This document shows positions 8,411-16,662 of a DNA stretch of 64,000 nt, in pieces; positions within the stretch are counted from its first letter, which is position 1; each line of letters starts with the position of its first letter. Under the pieces are notes generated by a model. That model was not told the origin of the DNA. It was given only the letters and a program-made list of their open reading frames with translations, and did not search any database. The position numbers and the translations under genes were made by a program. Source of the stretch: Rhodoluna sp. (GTDB taxonomy: Bacteria > Actinomycetota > Actinomycetes > Actinomycetales > Microbacteriaceae); NCBI GenBank assembly GCA_024641095.1, contig JAHEDR010000002.1:1-64000 (forward strand), written 5' to 3'.

Positions 8411-10090
8411 ATGGCGCGCGCAGAACGTAAAGCAGCAGCAGCAGAATCAGCAAAAACCGGAGTTATGACTCATCGTCAGATTTTGTTGGTACTTGCCGGA
8501 CTTATGTCAGGTATGTTCCTATCAGCTCTGGACCAGTCAGTAGTAGGTGCAGCAATGCGCACAATTGCCGATGACCTAAAAGGTCTTGAACTTCAGGCTT
8601 GGGTTACCACCGCGTACCTAATCACCTCAACAATTTCAACACCGATATACGGAAAGCTTGGCGACATCTTTGGTCGCCGCCGACTGTTCATTGTGGCAAT
8701 CACAATCTTTATTGTTGGTTCACTTCTTTGCGGTACGGCAGTAGATATGTTCCAACTTGCTGCATGGCGTGCAGTTCAGGGTATTGGTGCCGGTGGTTTG
8801 TTCACTCTTGCTATTACCGTGCTTGCAGATATTTTGCCGCCGCGTGAACGCGCGCGTTACCAGGGTATGTTCCTTGCAGTGTTCGGTACTTCTTCTGTAC
8901 TCGGTCCAATCATCGGTGGTTTGTTTGCTGGTGTAGACCAGGTTCTTTGGGTTGACGGATGGCGTTGGGTGTTCCTAATTAACTTGCCAATTGGTCTTGC
9001 TGCACTTGCAATGGTGGTTGCCTTCTTGCACGTTCCTCACACACCAAAGAAGCACCGCATTGACTGGTGGGGTGCCGCAACAATCGTTATGGCTGTTGTG
9101 CCACTGCTTCTAGTTGCAGAGAACGGCCGCGACTGGGGTTGGGGCAGCGCACTGTCATTCGGTATGTACATCACCGGTGCAGTAGGTATCGTTGCGTTTA
9201 TCTTTGCCGAGCGCGCAGCAAAGCACGAAGCATTGCTTCCGCTTTCACTTTTCAAGTCACGCACATTCTCAATGGCTACCGTGCTTGGTGTGATCATTGG
9301 TATTGGAATGTTTGGTGGAATGATGACACTTCCGCTGTTGCTACAGATTGTTATGGGTGCAACACCAACAGAGGCGGGCTTCATGATGTTGCCAATGGTT
9401 GGTGGAATGATGACCGCAACAATTGTTTCTGGTCAAGTAACTTCACGCACGGGTAAGTACAAGCCGTTCATGGTGATTGGTCCAATCTTGCTTGCGCTTG
9501 GTTACCTATACCTAACCGGCTTCAATGCAGACACCGAATACTGGCAGGCATCTATCGGAATGATTCTGATTGGTCTTGGTTTAGGTCAGCTTATGCAGAC
9601 ACTTACTTTGGCGGCGCAGAACTCGGTGCCAGCATCTGAGGTTGGTGTTGCAACTTCTTCTGCAACATTCTTCCGCCAGATGGGTGGAACTTTGGGTGTG
9701 GCAGTATTCATTTCAATCTTGTTCAACCAGTTGGCAGACACAATTCCTGCGGCATTCAAGCGCACCGATGTTCAAGCTGGACTGAAAGATGCCTTGACTG
9801 ATCCTGCGGTAATTGCAGATCCAAACAACGCGGAGTTCCTGGCTTCAATCAAGTCAGGCAACATGACTGGCCTGGCCGACAAGCTAAACACCGACTCCTC
9901 GTTCTTGAACAACCTGGACCCACGTTTGGCTCGCCCGTTCTTGATTGGTTTTGCTGATGCCGGAGTTACCGTGTTTGCCTCGGCTGCTGTGGTTGTAGCG
10001 GTTGCGATTGTGATTGCAATCTTCACCAAGGCTCCTGCGCTGCGCAATAAGTCGGCAGTACAAGAAGCGGCAGAGGCTGCAGCCCACTAA
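8411..10090 (+). CDS. MFS transporter, DHA2 (EmrB/QacA-like) family
   Basis: A probable proton-driven drug or metabolite exporter of 559 aa with about 14 transmembrane helices. The N-terminal half has LDQSVVGAAMRTI (motif D1 region) and the loop 2-3 motif GKLGDIFGRRR near residue 85. Motif C-like glycines (GTSSVLGPIIGG) are in helix 5. The substrate is unknown. The start at 8411 is chosen because GAGG lies 7 nt upstream and an earlier ATG at 8366 overlaps the divergent gene. A strong terminator follows. Confidence 0.88.
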   Translation: MARAERKAAAAESAKTGVMTHRQILLVLAGLMSGMFLSALDQSVVGAAMRTIADDLKGLELQAWVTTAYLITSTISTPIYGKLGDIFGRRRLFIVAITIFIVGSLLCGTAVDMFQLAAWRAVQGIGAGGLFTLAITVLADILPPRERARYQGMFLAVFGTSSVLGPIIGGLFAGVDQVLWVDGWRWVFLINLPIGLAALAMVVAFLHVPHTPKKHRIDWWGAATIVMAVVPLLLVAENGRDWGWGSALSFGMYITGAVGIVAFIFAERAAKHEALLPLSLFKSRTFSMATVLGVIIGIGMFGGMMTLPLLLQIVMGATPTEAGFMMLPMVGGMMTATIVSGQVTSRTGKYKPFMVIGPILLALGYLYLTGFNADTEYWQASIGMILIGLGLGQLMQTLTLAAQNSVPASEVGVATSSATFFRQMGGTLGVAVFISILFNQLADTIPAAFKRTDVQAGLKDALTDPAVIADPNNAEFLASIKSGNMTGLADKLNTDSSFLNNLDPRLARPFLIGFADAGVTVFASAAVVVAVAIVIAIFTKAPALRNKSAVQEAAEAAAH

Positions 10091-10103
10091 TTGGCTCTTG
10101 TGA

Positions 10104-10135
10104 AGCCCCTCCCCACAAGGGAGGGGCTTTGCTTT
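10104..10135 (+). terminator. Intrinsic terminator after the MFS gene
   Basis: A perfect 10-bp stem AGCCCCTCCC/GGGAGGGGCT with loop CACAA, followed by TTGCTTT. It ends only about 15 bp before the TPP riboswitch. Confidence 0.9.
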
Positions 10136-10147
10136 ATCCTTTTAGTA

Positions 10148-10231
10148 CACACACGGGAGCCTTAGTGGGCTGAGAGTAAGACGAACGTCTTAGACCGTAG
10201 AACCTGTCTGGGTAATGCCAGCGAAGGAAGG
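10148..10231 (+). promoter_or_regulatory. TPP riboswitch (THI element)
   Basis: A leader with the conserved THI-box pieces in order: ACGGGAGC, GGGCTGAGAG, then ACCGTAGAACCTGT, GGGTAATGCCAGCGAAGG. It binds thiamine pyrophosphate. Because the 3' end (GAAGGAAGG) is also the Shine-Dalgarno sequence of thiB, the likely mechanism is translational repression by sequestering the ribosome site. TATCCT at 10135-10140 is a possible -10 just upstream. Confidence 0.95.
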
Positions 10232-10240
10232 ATGTTTCAA

Positions 10241-11239
10241 ATGTTTAACTTCAAGAAACTCGCAGCACTAACTGCCGTTGCTCTAACCACCACCTTGGGT
10301 CTTGCCGCCTGCACCTTTGGCGACGCCACACCAAACGAGGTGACCGTGGTCACCCACGATTCAGCAGTATTCACCGATGAGGTGATTGCCGAATTCAAGA
10401 AGCAAACCGGAATCACAATCAAGCAAATTAAGGCTGGCGATGTTGGAGCAATGACCAATAAGTTGGTGCTCACTCGCGACAACCCGATTGGTGATTTGGT
10501 TTACGGAATCGACAACACCTTTAGTCCAATTGCAATTGATAGCGAATTAATCGACGGTGCTCTTGAGCCGGTTGATTTTGGTGATGTCTGCCTGAACTAC
10601 GACAAGGCTTGGTTTGCAAACAACGAGCAAGTGCCACCAACATCTATTGCCGATCTAACCAAGCAACAATTCAAGGGTCTAACTGTTATTACCAACCCAA
10701 ACACTTCTTCACCGGGCATGGCTTTCTTGGCCGCAACTGTATCGATGTTTGGAAGCAACGGTTGGGAACAATACTGGCGCGCACTCAAAGCCAACGATGT
10801 AAAAATATCTGGCTCATGGGAAGACGCTTACTTCACCGACTTCTCCGGTTCAACCGGAAAGGGTGCTTACCCAATTGTGTTGAGCTATTCATCGTCTCCG
10901 GCTTTTGAAGTTCGTGACTCAGGTGACTTCGCGGGTGAATCACAAACCGCAAGTGTTTTGGATGGTTGCTTTAGACAAACCGAATACGTTGGTGTTTTGA
11001 ATCACGCAAAGAATCCTGATGCTGCCAAGACGCTTGCGTTGTTCTTGCTAAACGATCCATTCCAAAGCACAATCGCAGACACAATGTACATGTACCCAAT
11101 CTTGTCTAGCGTTGAACTTCCAAAGTCATGGCAAGAGTTTGCACCGATTGCAAAAAATACTTTTGGTGACCAGCTAGACATTTCTGCGAATCGCTCGGCC
11201 TGGCTTTCAAAGTGGTCAGAAATTATTGACGTCAATTAA
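10241..11239 (+). CDS. thiB: Thiamine ABC transporter substrate-binding lipoprotein
   Basis: Binds extracellular thiamine or a thiamine phosphate and delivers it to ThiP. The protein is 332 aa with a lipoprotein signal ending LGLAAC (lipid-modified Cys24). The mature domain has the periplasmic-binding-protein start VTVVTHDSA and the NTSSPGMAFL segment typical of ThiB. I chose the ATG at 10241 because the strong AAGGAAGG ribosome site directly abuts the earlier ATG at 10232 but sits 9 nt from this one. It lies directly under the TPP riboswitch. Confidence 0.92.
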   Translation: MFNFKKLAALTAVALTTTLGLAACTFGDATPNEVTVVTHDSAVFTDEVIAEFKKQTGITIKQIKAGDVGAMTNKLVLTRDNPIGDLVYGIDNTFSPIAIDSELIDGALEPVDFGDVCLNYDKAWFANNEQVPPTSIADLTKQQFKGLTVITNPNTSSPGMAFLAATVSMFGSNGWEQYWRALKANDVKISGSWEDAYFTDFSGSTGKGAYPIVLSYSSSPAFEVRDSGDFAGESQTASVLDGCFRQTEYVGVLNHAKNPDAAKTLALFLLNDPFQSTIADTMYMYPILSSVELPKSWQEFAPIAKNTFGDQLDISANRSAWLSKWSEIIDVN

Positions 11240-11241
11240 AA

Positions 11242-12882
11242 ATGCTTAAGCGTTTGGGGCTGTGGGCGGCACCAGTACTTTTTGTACTGGTGCTGTTCTA
11301 CTGGCCACTCACCAAGATTGTTGGTCTTGGGTTATCGGGCAACTGGTTTGAGATTTATCTTGCCGACAAAACAGCTTCTGCAATTTGGTTCACACTTTGG
11401 CAAGCTGCGGTCTCAATGATTATTTGTTTGCTAATTGGCATTCCAGGTGCGTACGTCTTCTATCGTAAGAAATTTGCCGGTCAGAAATTTCTGCGTGCGC
11501 TAATTACCGTTCCGCTAGTGCTGCCGACAATTGTTGTTGCAATCGTCTTTTCTTCGTTTAGGGCAGAGCACGAAATTTACCGCCAAATTGGTTTGGGGTT
11601 CTTCGCCGACAACTCCATTTACTGGATCGTTGCCGCTCACGTCTTTGTGAACTATTCCTTGATTGTGCGCACGCTTGGCGGAGTGTGGGCAACCATGGAC
11701 AACGACACCGAGGAAGCTGCAGAGCTTGCCGGTGCCGGAAGACTACGTACTTTCATCTCCATCACCCTTCCGCAACTCAAACCGGCCATCGTTTCGGCAT
11801 CTGCCTTGGTGTTCCTGTTTTGCTCAAGCAGCTACGGAATCATCTTGATTCTGGGTGGCGGTCAGGTGCGATCGGTAGAAACCGAGATTGCTTCAGCGGC
11901 CCTGCAATACCTAGACCTACCTAAGGCTTCTGCCCTGGCGTTGCTACAAACCGCCATCACGGTACTGGCCTTTGTGATCTCAGAGAACCTTGCCAAGCAC
12001 CCAATTGGCATTGAACAGGTAGCCGAATCTACCCACCGCCCAGGTCTTGATAAGCGAGACCGGCCGGTAGCCATTGTCACGGGAATCGTGGTGATTGGGC
12101 TGGTGACCATCCCCCTGATTCTTGTTGTATTCAAGGCCTTTAGCTTTGATGGCCAACTGAGCCTGAGTAACTTTGCCAACCTGGCTGGCCGAGGTGATCG
12201 AGACTTGCTCAACATCTCACTGGGTCAGGCAACTATGAACACCCTGCGCAATGTGGCTATTTCGGCTAGCATCTCGGTTGGCCTTGGTTCCTTGGTTTCG
12301 TACCTCTTATCTAGAACTCATAAGACTCGTAAGGCGCGCATTTCAAACCGCGCACTAGACATTTTGTTTCTGATGCCAATTGGAATTTCATCTGTCGTGC
12401 TTGGTTTTGGGTATCTGGTCACCTTTGGCGATGGTCCGCTGCCGATTCGCGCAAGCTGGTTAGTGGTGCCACTGGTGCAGTCGTTGATGGCACTACCGCT
12501 TGTAATTCGATTAATTTACCCGGCTCTTATTTCAATAGGTGCGGAGCATCGCGAGGCTGCGGCACTTGCCGGCGCAAACTCACGTCAGACCTGGTGGCAC
12601 ATTGAAGCGGGAATTATTCGCAACGTAATTTTTACCGCAATTGGTTTTGCGTTGATTGCTTCAATTGGTGAGTTTGGTGCCGCATCACTTTTGGCATTTG
12701 GTGATCAAGCAACTTTGCCAACTGTTTTATATGCGTTGATTTCTAGACCGGGCTCAACAAACTTTGGAATGTCTATGGCCGTGAGCGCAATCTTGATTGC
12801 ATTGACGTTTGTTTTGGTTCTTAGCGTTTCAGCTCAAAGACCACGCCATCGGCCGCGAGGCGCTTTGAAATTACCTCGATAG
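11242..12882 (+). CDS. thiP: Thiamine ABC transporter permease (fused two-domain)
   Basis: Membrane channel for the thiamine importer, 546 aa and about 12 transmembrane helices. It has two BinPDT-type permease domains, each with an EAA loop for the ATPase: EEAAELAGAGRLRTF (about 155-170) and HREAAALAGANSRQTW (about 435-450). It begins 2 bp after thiB and shares its riboswitch. No thiQ ATPase gene follows; its last 62 bp overlap the convergent methyltransferase gene. Confidence 0.9.
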   Translation: MLKRLGLWAAPVLFVLVLFYWPLTKIVGLGLSGNWFEIYLADKTASAIWFTLWQAAVSMIICLLIGIPGAYVFYRKKFAGQKFLRALITVPLVLPTIVVAIVFSSFRAEHEIYRQIGLGFFADNSIYWIVAAHVFVNYSLIVRTLGGVWATMDNDTEEAAELAGAGRLRTFISITLPQLKPAIVSASALVFLFCSSSYGIILILGGGQVRSVETEIASAALQYLDLPKASALALLQTAITVLAFVISENLAKHPIGIEQVAESTHRPGLDKRDRPVAIVTGIVVIGLVTIPLILVVFKAFSFDGQLSLSNFANLAGRGDRDLLNISLGQATMNTLRNVAISASISVGLGSLVSYLLSRTHKTRKARISNRALDILFLMPIGISSVVLGFGYLVTFGDGPLPIRASWLVVPLVQSLMALPLVIRLIYPALISIGAEHREAAALAGANSRQTWWHIEAGIIRNVIFTAIGFALIASIGEFGAASLLAFGDQATLPTVLYALISRPGSTNFGMSMAVSAILIALTFVLVLSVSAQRPRHRPRGALKLPR

Positions 12883-13660
12883 ATTCTGGATTCTGATCTA
12901 TCAAAATAAAGTTGCGCTTTAATTCCGCAGCTACAGCGCCGGTAGTTCCAGAGCCTGCAAAGAAATCTAAAATCAAATCGCCAGGCTGAGACGAGGCCTG
13001 AATGATTCTGCGCAAAATACCTTTTGGTTTTTGAGTTGGGTAGCCGGTTTTTTCTTTTCCGGTTGGCGAAACAATTGTGTGCCACCAAACATCGGTAGGT
13101 AATTTGCCAAGTTCAACTTTTTCCGGTGTTACAAGTCCTGGTGCCATGTAAGGCTCACGATCAACCTCGGTTGAGTTGAAGTAATACTTGCTTGGGTTTT
13201 TTACATAAACCAAAATTGTGTCGTGTTTTGAAGGCCACTTGTTCTTGCTCTTGCCGCCGTAATCGTAGGCCCAAATCAATTCGTTCAAAAAGCAATCGCG
13301 GCCAAAAAGTGCATCAAGCAAAACCTTTGCGTAGTGTGCTTCGCGGTAATCAAGGTGCAAGTACAGAGTGCCGGTTTCATTCAGCAAGCGCCAAGCTTCT
13401 TCAAGTCGCGGCTCAAGGAATGACCAAAAGTCCTCAAACTCATCGTCGTAGGACAAAACGGTTTCACGAACAATCTCGTAGCGCTTACCTTTGAACCCAA
13501 CACGGTTTCCTTCTTCGGTGCGCTTAGTCGTTGTTGAACCACGCGATTGAGTGCGGCCAGTATTGAACGGTGGGTCAATGTAGATAAGTTGAATTGACCC
13601 ATCAGGAATAGACTTCAAGATAGGTAAGTTGTCACCAAAGTGAATTTTGTTTTCCAGCAC
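12821..13660 (-). CDS. Solitary DNA methyltransferase, beta-class (DPPF)
   Basis: A 279-aa DNA-modifying enzyme transferring methyl from S-adenosylmethionine to an exocyclic amino group (N6-adenine or N4-cytosine). The catalytic motif IV DPPF at residues 29-32 precedes a variable target-recognition region. The SAM-binding motif I, ILDFFAGSGTTG, lies near the C-terminus (about 232-243). This order defines the beta group, as in CcrM. It starts with GTG at 13660, preceded by TAATCT at leaderless spacing. No restriction endonuclease lies nearby, which suggests an orphan regulatory or protective methylase. Confidence 0.88.
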   Translation of the reverse strand: MLENKIHFGDNLPILKSIPDGSIQLIYIDPPFNTGRTQSRGSTTTKRTEEGNRVGFKGKRYEIVRETVLSYDDEFEDFWSFLEPRLEEAWRLLNETGTLYLHLDYREAHYAKVLLDALFGRDCFLNELIWAYDYGGKSKNKWPSKHDTILVYVKNPSKYYFNSTEVDREPYMAPGLVTPEKVELGKLPTDVWWHTIVSPTGKEKTGYPTQKPKGILRRIIQASSQPGDLILDFFAGSGTTGAVAAELKRNFILIDQNPESIEVISKRLAADGVVFELKR

Positions 13661-13666
13661 AGGAAG

Positions 13667-13672
13667 AGATTA
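13667..13672 (-). promoter_or_regulatory. Predicted -10 element in a 17-bp divergent gap
   Basis: TAATCT on the minus strand, 6 nt before the methyltransferase GTG. The divergent GNAT ATG begins at 13678, so the promoters of both genes must overlap each other's coding sequence. Confidence 0.5.
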
Positions 13673-13677
13673 ACATC

Positions 13678-14040
13678 ATGAACGACCAGATACCTAATGT
13701 CATTCACAACACCGATGCCCACTCATACGAGATTTTCATCGGTGATGAAAAAGTTGGCAACCTGGACTACAGCTTGATGCTGAACGAGATCCACTTCACC
13801 CACACCGGAGTAGACCCAAACCACCAGGGCAAGAACCTTGCGGCTATTTTGACCAAGTGGGCGCTGAATGACGTGCGCGAGCAGGGAAAGTACAAGGTTG
13901 TGCCGGTTTGTTCATACACCGTTCGCTACATGGACAAGCACCCTGAAACTCAGGACCTACTGCTAAACCCAATCGAAGAAGCGGTAGCTATGTGTGCAAT
14001 CCCAAACGATCATCTAGCCAAGAAGTTAGGTCTGAAATAA
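13678..14040 (+). CDS. Small GNAT-like N-acetyltransferase (COG2388 type)
   Basis: A 120-aa single-domain GCN5-related acetyltransferase. The acetyl-CoA pyrophosphate-binding loop is GVDPNHQGKNLAAIL, followed by a helix and the VVPVCSYTVRYMDKHPE strand-helix typical of the short YidJ/human GTN-like subgroup. The acceptor is unknown. The last 53 bp overlap the convergent alpha/beta hydrolase gene. AGGAAG 11 nt before the ATG could be a distant ribosome site. Confidence 0.82.
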   Translation: MNDQIPNVIHNTDAHSYEIFIGDEKVGNLDYSLMLNEIHFTHTGVDPNHQGKNLAAILTKWALNDVREQGKYKVVPVCSYTVRYMDKHPETQDLLLNPIEEAVAMCAIPNDHLAKKLGLK

Positions 14041-14857
14041 CTTCGTCCTTGTTGATCTCGTTGAAAACCTCGTGACGGGCATCGTGGTAAACCACTAGCT
14101 CCACATCAATTGCGCCAGCCTTGCGGTAGGCATCAAGTAACTTCTTGTTACCCTTTTCGCCACCCAGCGGGTCTGCGGTTCCGGCCATGATCAAAATCGG
14201 AACGTGAGAATCAATCTGTTTGCTTGGGGTTCCCATTAGCTTCGCGGTGTTGGTGATTCCAAAAACCTGAATCGCGGTCTCTGGGAAGTTCTTTGGATCG
14301 GCCAAAAATTCGCGGCCCACCTCTTCATCGCGGCTCAACCACTCGTAACCAGAGGCATCGGGTTGCTTATTCCACTTCTTGTTGAAGCCAGAGCTCGGCA
14401 CCAGCCCGGGAATCAGAATTGATGAACCCGATAGCACCAGGCCGTCATATTCATCTGAGTACTTATTAAAGATGCGCTGGGCAATCATTGAACCCCAGCT
14501 GTGGCCAAGCAAAACCAATGGCTCTTCTGGGTTTTCGCCCACGATGATGTGGCTTAGCTGACGAACGCCTTCGAACACAGCTGACATTCCACCTTTACCC
14601 AGGTTGCCCTGCTTCTTGGTGGTGCCCTCGGCGGTCATGCGCAAACCGGTTGCTCCGTGGCCGCGGTGATCGTCGGCATAGACGCTGTAGCCGGCGCGAT
14701 TCAGGGCAGCCGCTAGGTGGTCATAGCGGCGAGCGTGCTCACCAAGGCCGTGCACCAATTGCACGCAACCCTTCGGCTGGGCCACAGGCCATTCATAAAA
14801 GGTGATGTCGATTCCCTCGGCATCGGTATAGGTACGCACAATTGGAAGAGCAGTCAT
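13988..14857 (-). CDS. Alpha/beta hydrolase, monoacylglycerol lipase-like
   Basis: A 289-aa serine hydrolase of the Hydrolase_4/monoglyceride lipase group. It has the oxyanion region VQLVHGLGEHARRY near residues 32-45, DDHRGHG near 63-69, the nucleophile elbow GHSWGSM near 118-124, and the acid/His segments AGTADPL and DARHEVFNE near the C-terminus. It likely hydrolyses an acylglycerol or a related ester in the cytoplasm, since no signal peptide is seen. Preceded by TAGTCT at leaderless spacing. Confidence 0.87.
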   Translation of the reverse strand: MTALPIVRTYTDAEGIDITFYEWPVAQPKGCVQLVHGLGEHARRYDHLAAALNRAGYSVYADDHRGHGATGLRMTAEGTTKKQGNLGKGGMSAVFEGVRQLSHIIVGENPEEPLVLLGHSWGSMIAQRIFNKYSDEYDGLVLSGSSILIPGLVPSSGFNKKWNKQPDASGYEWLSRDEEVGREFLADPKNFPETAIQVFGITNTAKLMGTPSKQIDSHVPILIMAGTADPLGGEKGNKKLLDAYRKAGAIDVELVVYHDARHEVFNEINKDEVISDLTSWLDDRLGLHT

Positions 14858-14863
14858 AGCAAA

Positions 14864-14869
14864 AGACTA
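14864..14869 (-). promoter_or_regulatory. Predicted -10 element for leaderless hydrolase gene
   Basis: TAGTCT on the minus strand, 6 nt before the ATG at 14857. Confidence 0.55.
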
Positions 14870-14893
14870 CTTGCCGATTATCGTCAACCAGAC

Positions 14894-15736
14894 CTAACCC
14901 TCTTTTGTTATCTCAACAGTTACAAAAAGTTCGCTATTAAATGGCCCTGCATAAACTCCGCGTAGTGGGGGCACATCGTCGTAGTCGCGACCTCTGCCAA
15001 CCACCACGTGTCGGTCCGTGACGTCCACGTCGTTTGTTGGGTCAAATGCAAACCATGAACCGGCCCACCACTCTACCCAGGCGTGAGATTCGCCAACCAC
15101 CTTCTCGCCAACCTTGGGCTCTTTGTTTGGGTGTAGGTAACCACTTACGTACCTGGCCGGAATACCTGCCGCACGTAGCGCGCCTAATGTTACGTGAGCA
15201 AAATCCTGGCAAACACCGATTTTTGTATTCCAAGCTTCTGTTGCTAAAGAATTCACACCGGTCACACCGTGCCTGTATTCAATTGATTCATATATTTTTT
15301 GACAGACAGCTAGGGCGGTTTCATGTGGTGTGAGTTTTTCTGCCAACTTTTTGGTGAATTTTGCCAAGTCCGCCGGAGGCTGAGTGCGCTTTGTTTGGGC
15401 AACAGAGTCTGTAAGTTCTAACGAACTTGAAATTTCAGACTCTAGGTCGCTCCAACCAAGTCCGGGTACAGCAGTGATGTGGGGGCGAAGTTCAACGGTA
15501 GATGTTGACGTTATGGTTAGCTCACTGTGCGGCTCAAGAACTTCAAACATAACTGCACGGGTACCAAAATAGTCAAAATACTCATGAAGAGAACCTTGCG
15601 GATGCACATCAAGCTTGGTTGAAAAAACAAATTGGGCGTCATCGCGAACAGGTAGCAATCTTGCCTCGTTATAAGACGCTGCAACTTCACCCTGATATTT
15701 AAATCCCGTGGTGTGCACAATTTTGTATCGGCTCAT
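14894..15736 (-). CDS. Transglutaminase-like cysteine protease family protein
   Basis: A 280-aa transglutaminase-like protein of the bacterial N-terminal (Bact_transglu_N) type. The catalytic Cys is in TKIGVCQDFAHV near residue 170, His in ESHAWVEWW near 218 and Asp in FDPTNDVDV near 235. It has no signal peptide. It is the last gene of a trio with the alpha-E and ATP-grasp proteins and starts in an ATGA overlap with the alpha-E stop. The trio is widely conserved but lacks an agreed function; peptide ligation and processing is the common inference. Confidence 0.88.
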   Translation of the reverse strand: MSRYKIVHTTGFKYQGEVAASYNEARLLPVRDDAQFVFSTKLDVHPQGSLHEYFDYFGTRAVMFEVLEPHSELTITSTSTVELRPHITAVPGLGWSDLESEISSSLELTDSVAQTKRTQPPADLAKFTKKLAEKLTPHETALAVCQKIYESIEYRHGVTGVNSLATEAWNTKIGVCQDFAHVTLGALRAAGIPARYVSGYLHPNKEPKVGEKVVGESHAWVEWWAGSWFAFDPTNDVDVTDRHVVVGRGRDYDDVPPLRGVYAGPFNSELFVTVEITKEG

Positions 15737-16662
15737 GAAACTTCGCCAATCCATTGAGGCAAAACATTCACTGGGAAATATCTTGATCTAATTGATTCAG
15801 AAATCTCGCTTATGCCTTCTTGCAGCTGCGTCATTTCTTGAGTCAAGTTTGCAAGAATGTCTGGCGCCGAACGGTATTCCAAATTCGTTCGTAGCTGCTT
15901 TAACTGCCGTAACCCCAAGTCACTAGTTCCAACTCGATCAGTGCTCGGCGCCAGATCACTCAAACAACGTTCAGCTCTTGATAGTGCAAAAGTAACTGAA
16001 CGCGGAAAAATGCGGTCGAGAAGTAAAAACTCGGCTGCATTTGTGGCGCTTGGCACGCCACGATATGTGCGAAGGTATGCCTCGTAGGCACCACAGCTTC
16101 GCAATATTGTTGTCCACGAAGGTCCACTTGCTTCAGTCAACTCTGAAGTAGCAAGCAATCGTGCAGTCATGTCAACCCGCTCTAACGAGCGCCCTAAAGT
16201 GAAGAAGGTCCACGCTTCATCGCGTGAGGTTGAACTCTCTACGATTCCAACGGCAAGCGCGGTTCGCTCTCGCACCCAACCAAAGAAGTCGTGTGCCCGT
16301 TCAATCGAAACTTTTCTTGGCATGCGTGAACGTGTGGTGTTCAAGCATTCCCAAAGTTCTGTGGAAACAATTTCTCGAACTCTTCGAGCATTCTCGCGAG
16401 CTGCATTAAGTGAACTTGCTATGGAACTTGGCTCGTTCCTGTCCACAGACAAAATGCTTAGCAAATCCTGCCTGGTTAGCTGGTGCGGGTAGGCCACATC
16501 TGCCCCAATAACTTCAAGTAGAGAACGGCAGGCCGTGTCCTCGTCGACCCATGGATCTTCAAGTAAAAGTTGCAGGTGAACGTCAAGAAGACGTGAAGTT
16601 CCATCGGCTCGCTCAACGTAGCGACCAATCCAGAACAGTGATTCAGCAATACGACTAAGCAT
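15733..16662 (-). CDS. Alpha-E domain protein (DUF403)
   Basis: A 309-aa all-alpha protein of the DUF403/COG2307 family, opening with MLSRIAESLFWIGRYVERAD, its hallmark N-terminus. The biochemical function is unknown. It is always found with circularly permuted ATP-grasp and transglutaminase genes. The start at 16662 has GGAGG 8 nt upstream and overlaps the ATP-grasp stop by 8 bp. A longer frame to 16776 has no matching family sequence. Confidence 0.9.
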   Translation of the reverse strand: MLSRIAESLFWIGRYVERADGTSRLLDVHLQLLLEDPWVDEDTACRSLLEVIGADVAYPHQLTRQDLLSILSVDRNEPSSIASSLNAARENARRVREIVSTELWECLNTTRSRMPRKVSIERAHDFFGWVRERTALAVGIVESSTSRDEAWTFFTLGRSLERVDMTARLLATSELTEASGPSWTTILRSCGAYEAYLRTYRGVPSATNAAEFLLLDRIFPRSVTFALSRAERCLSDLAPSTDRVGTSDLGLRQLKQLRTNLEYRSAPDILANLTQEMTQLQEGISEISESIRSRYFPVNVLPQWIGEVS

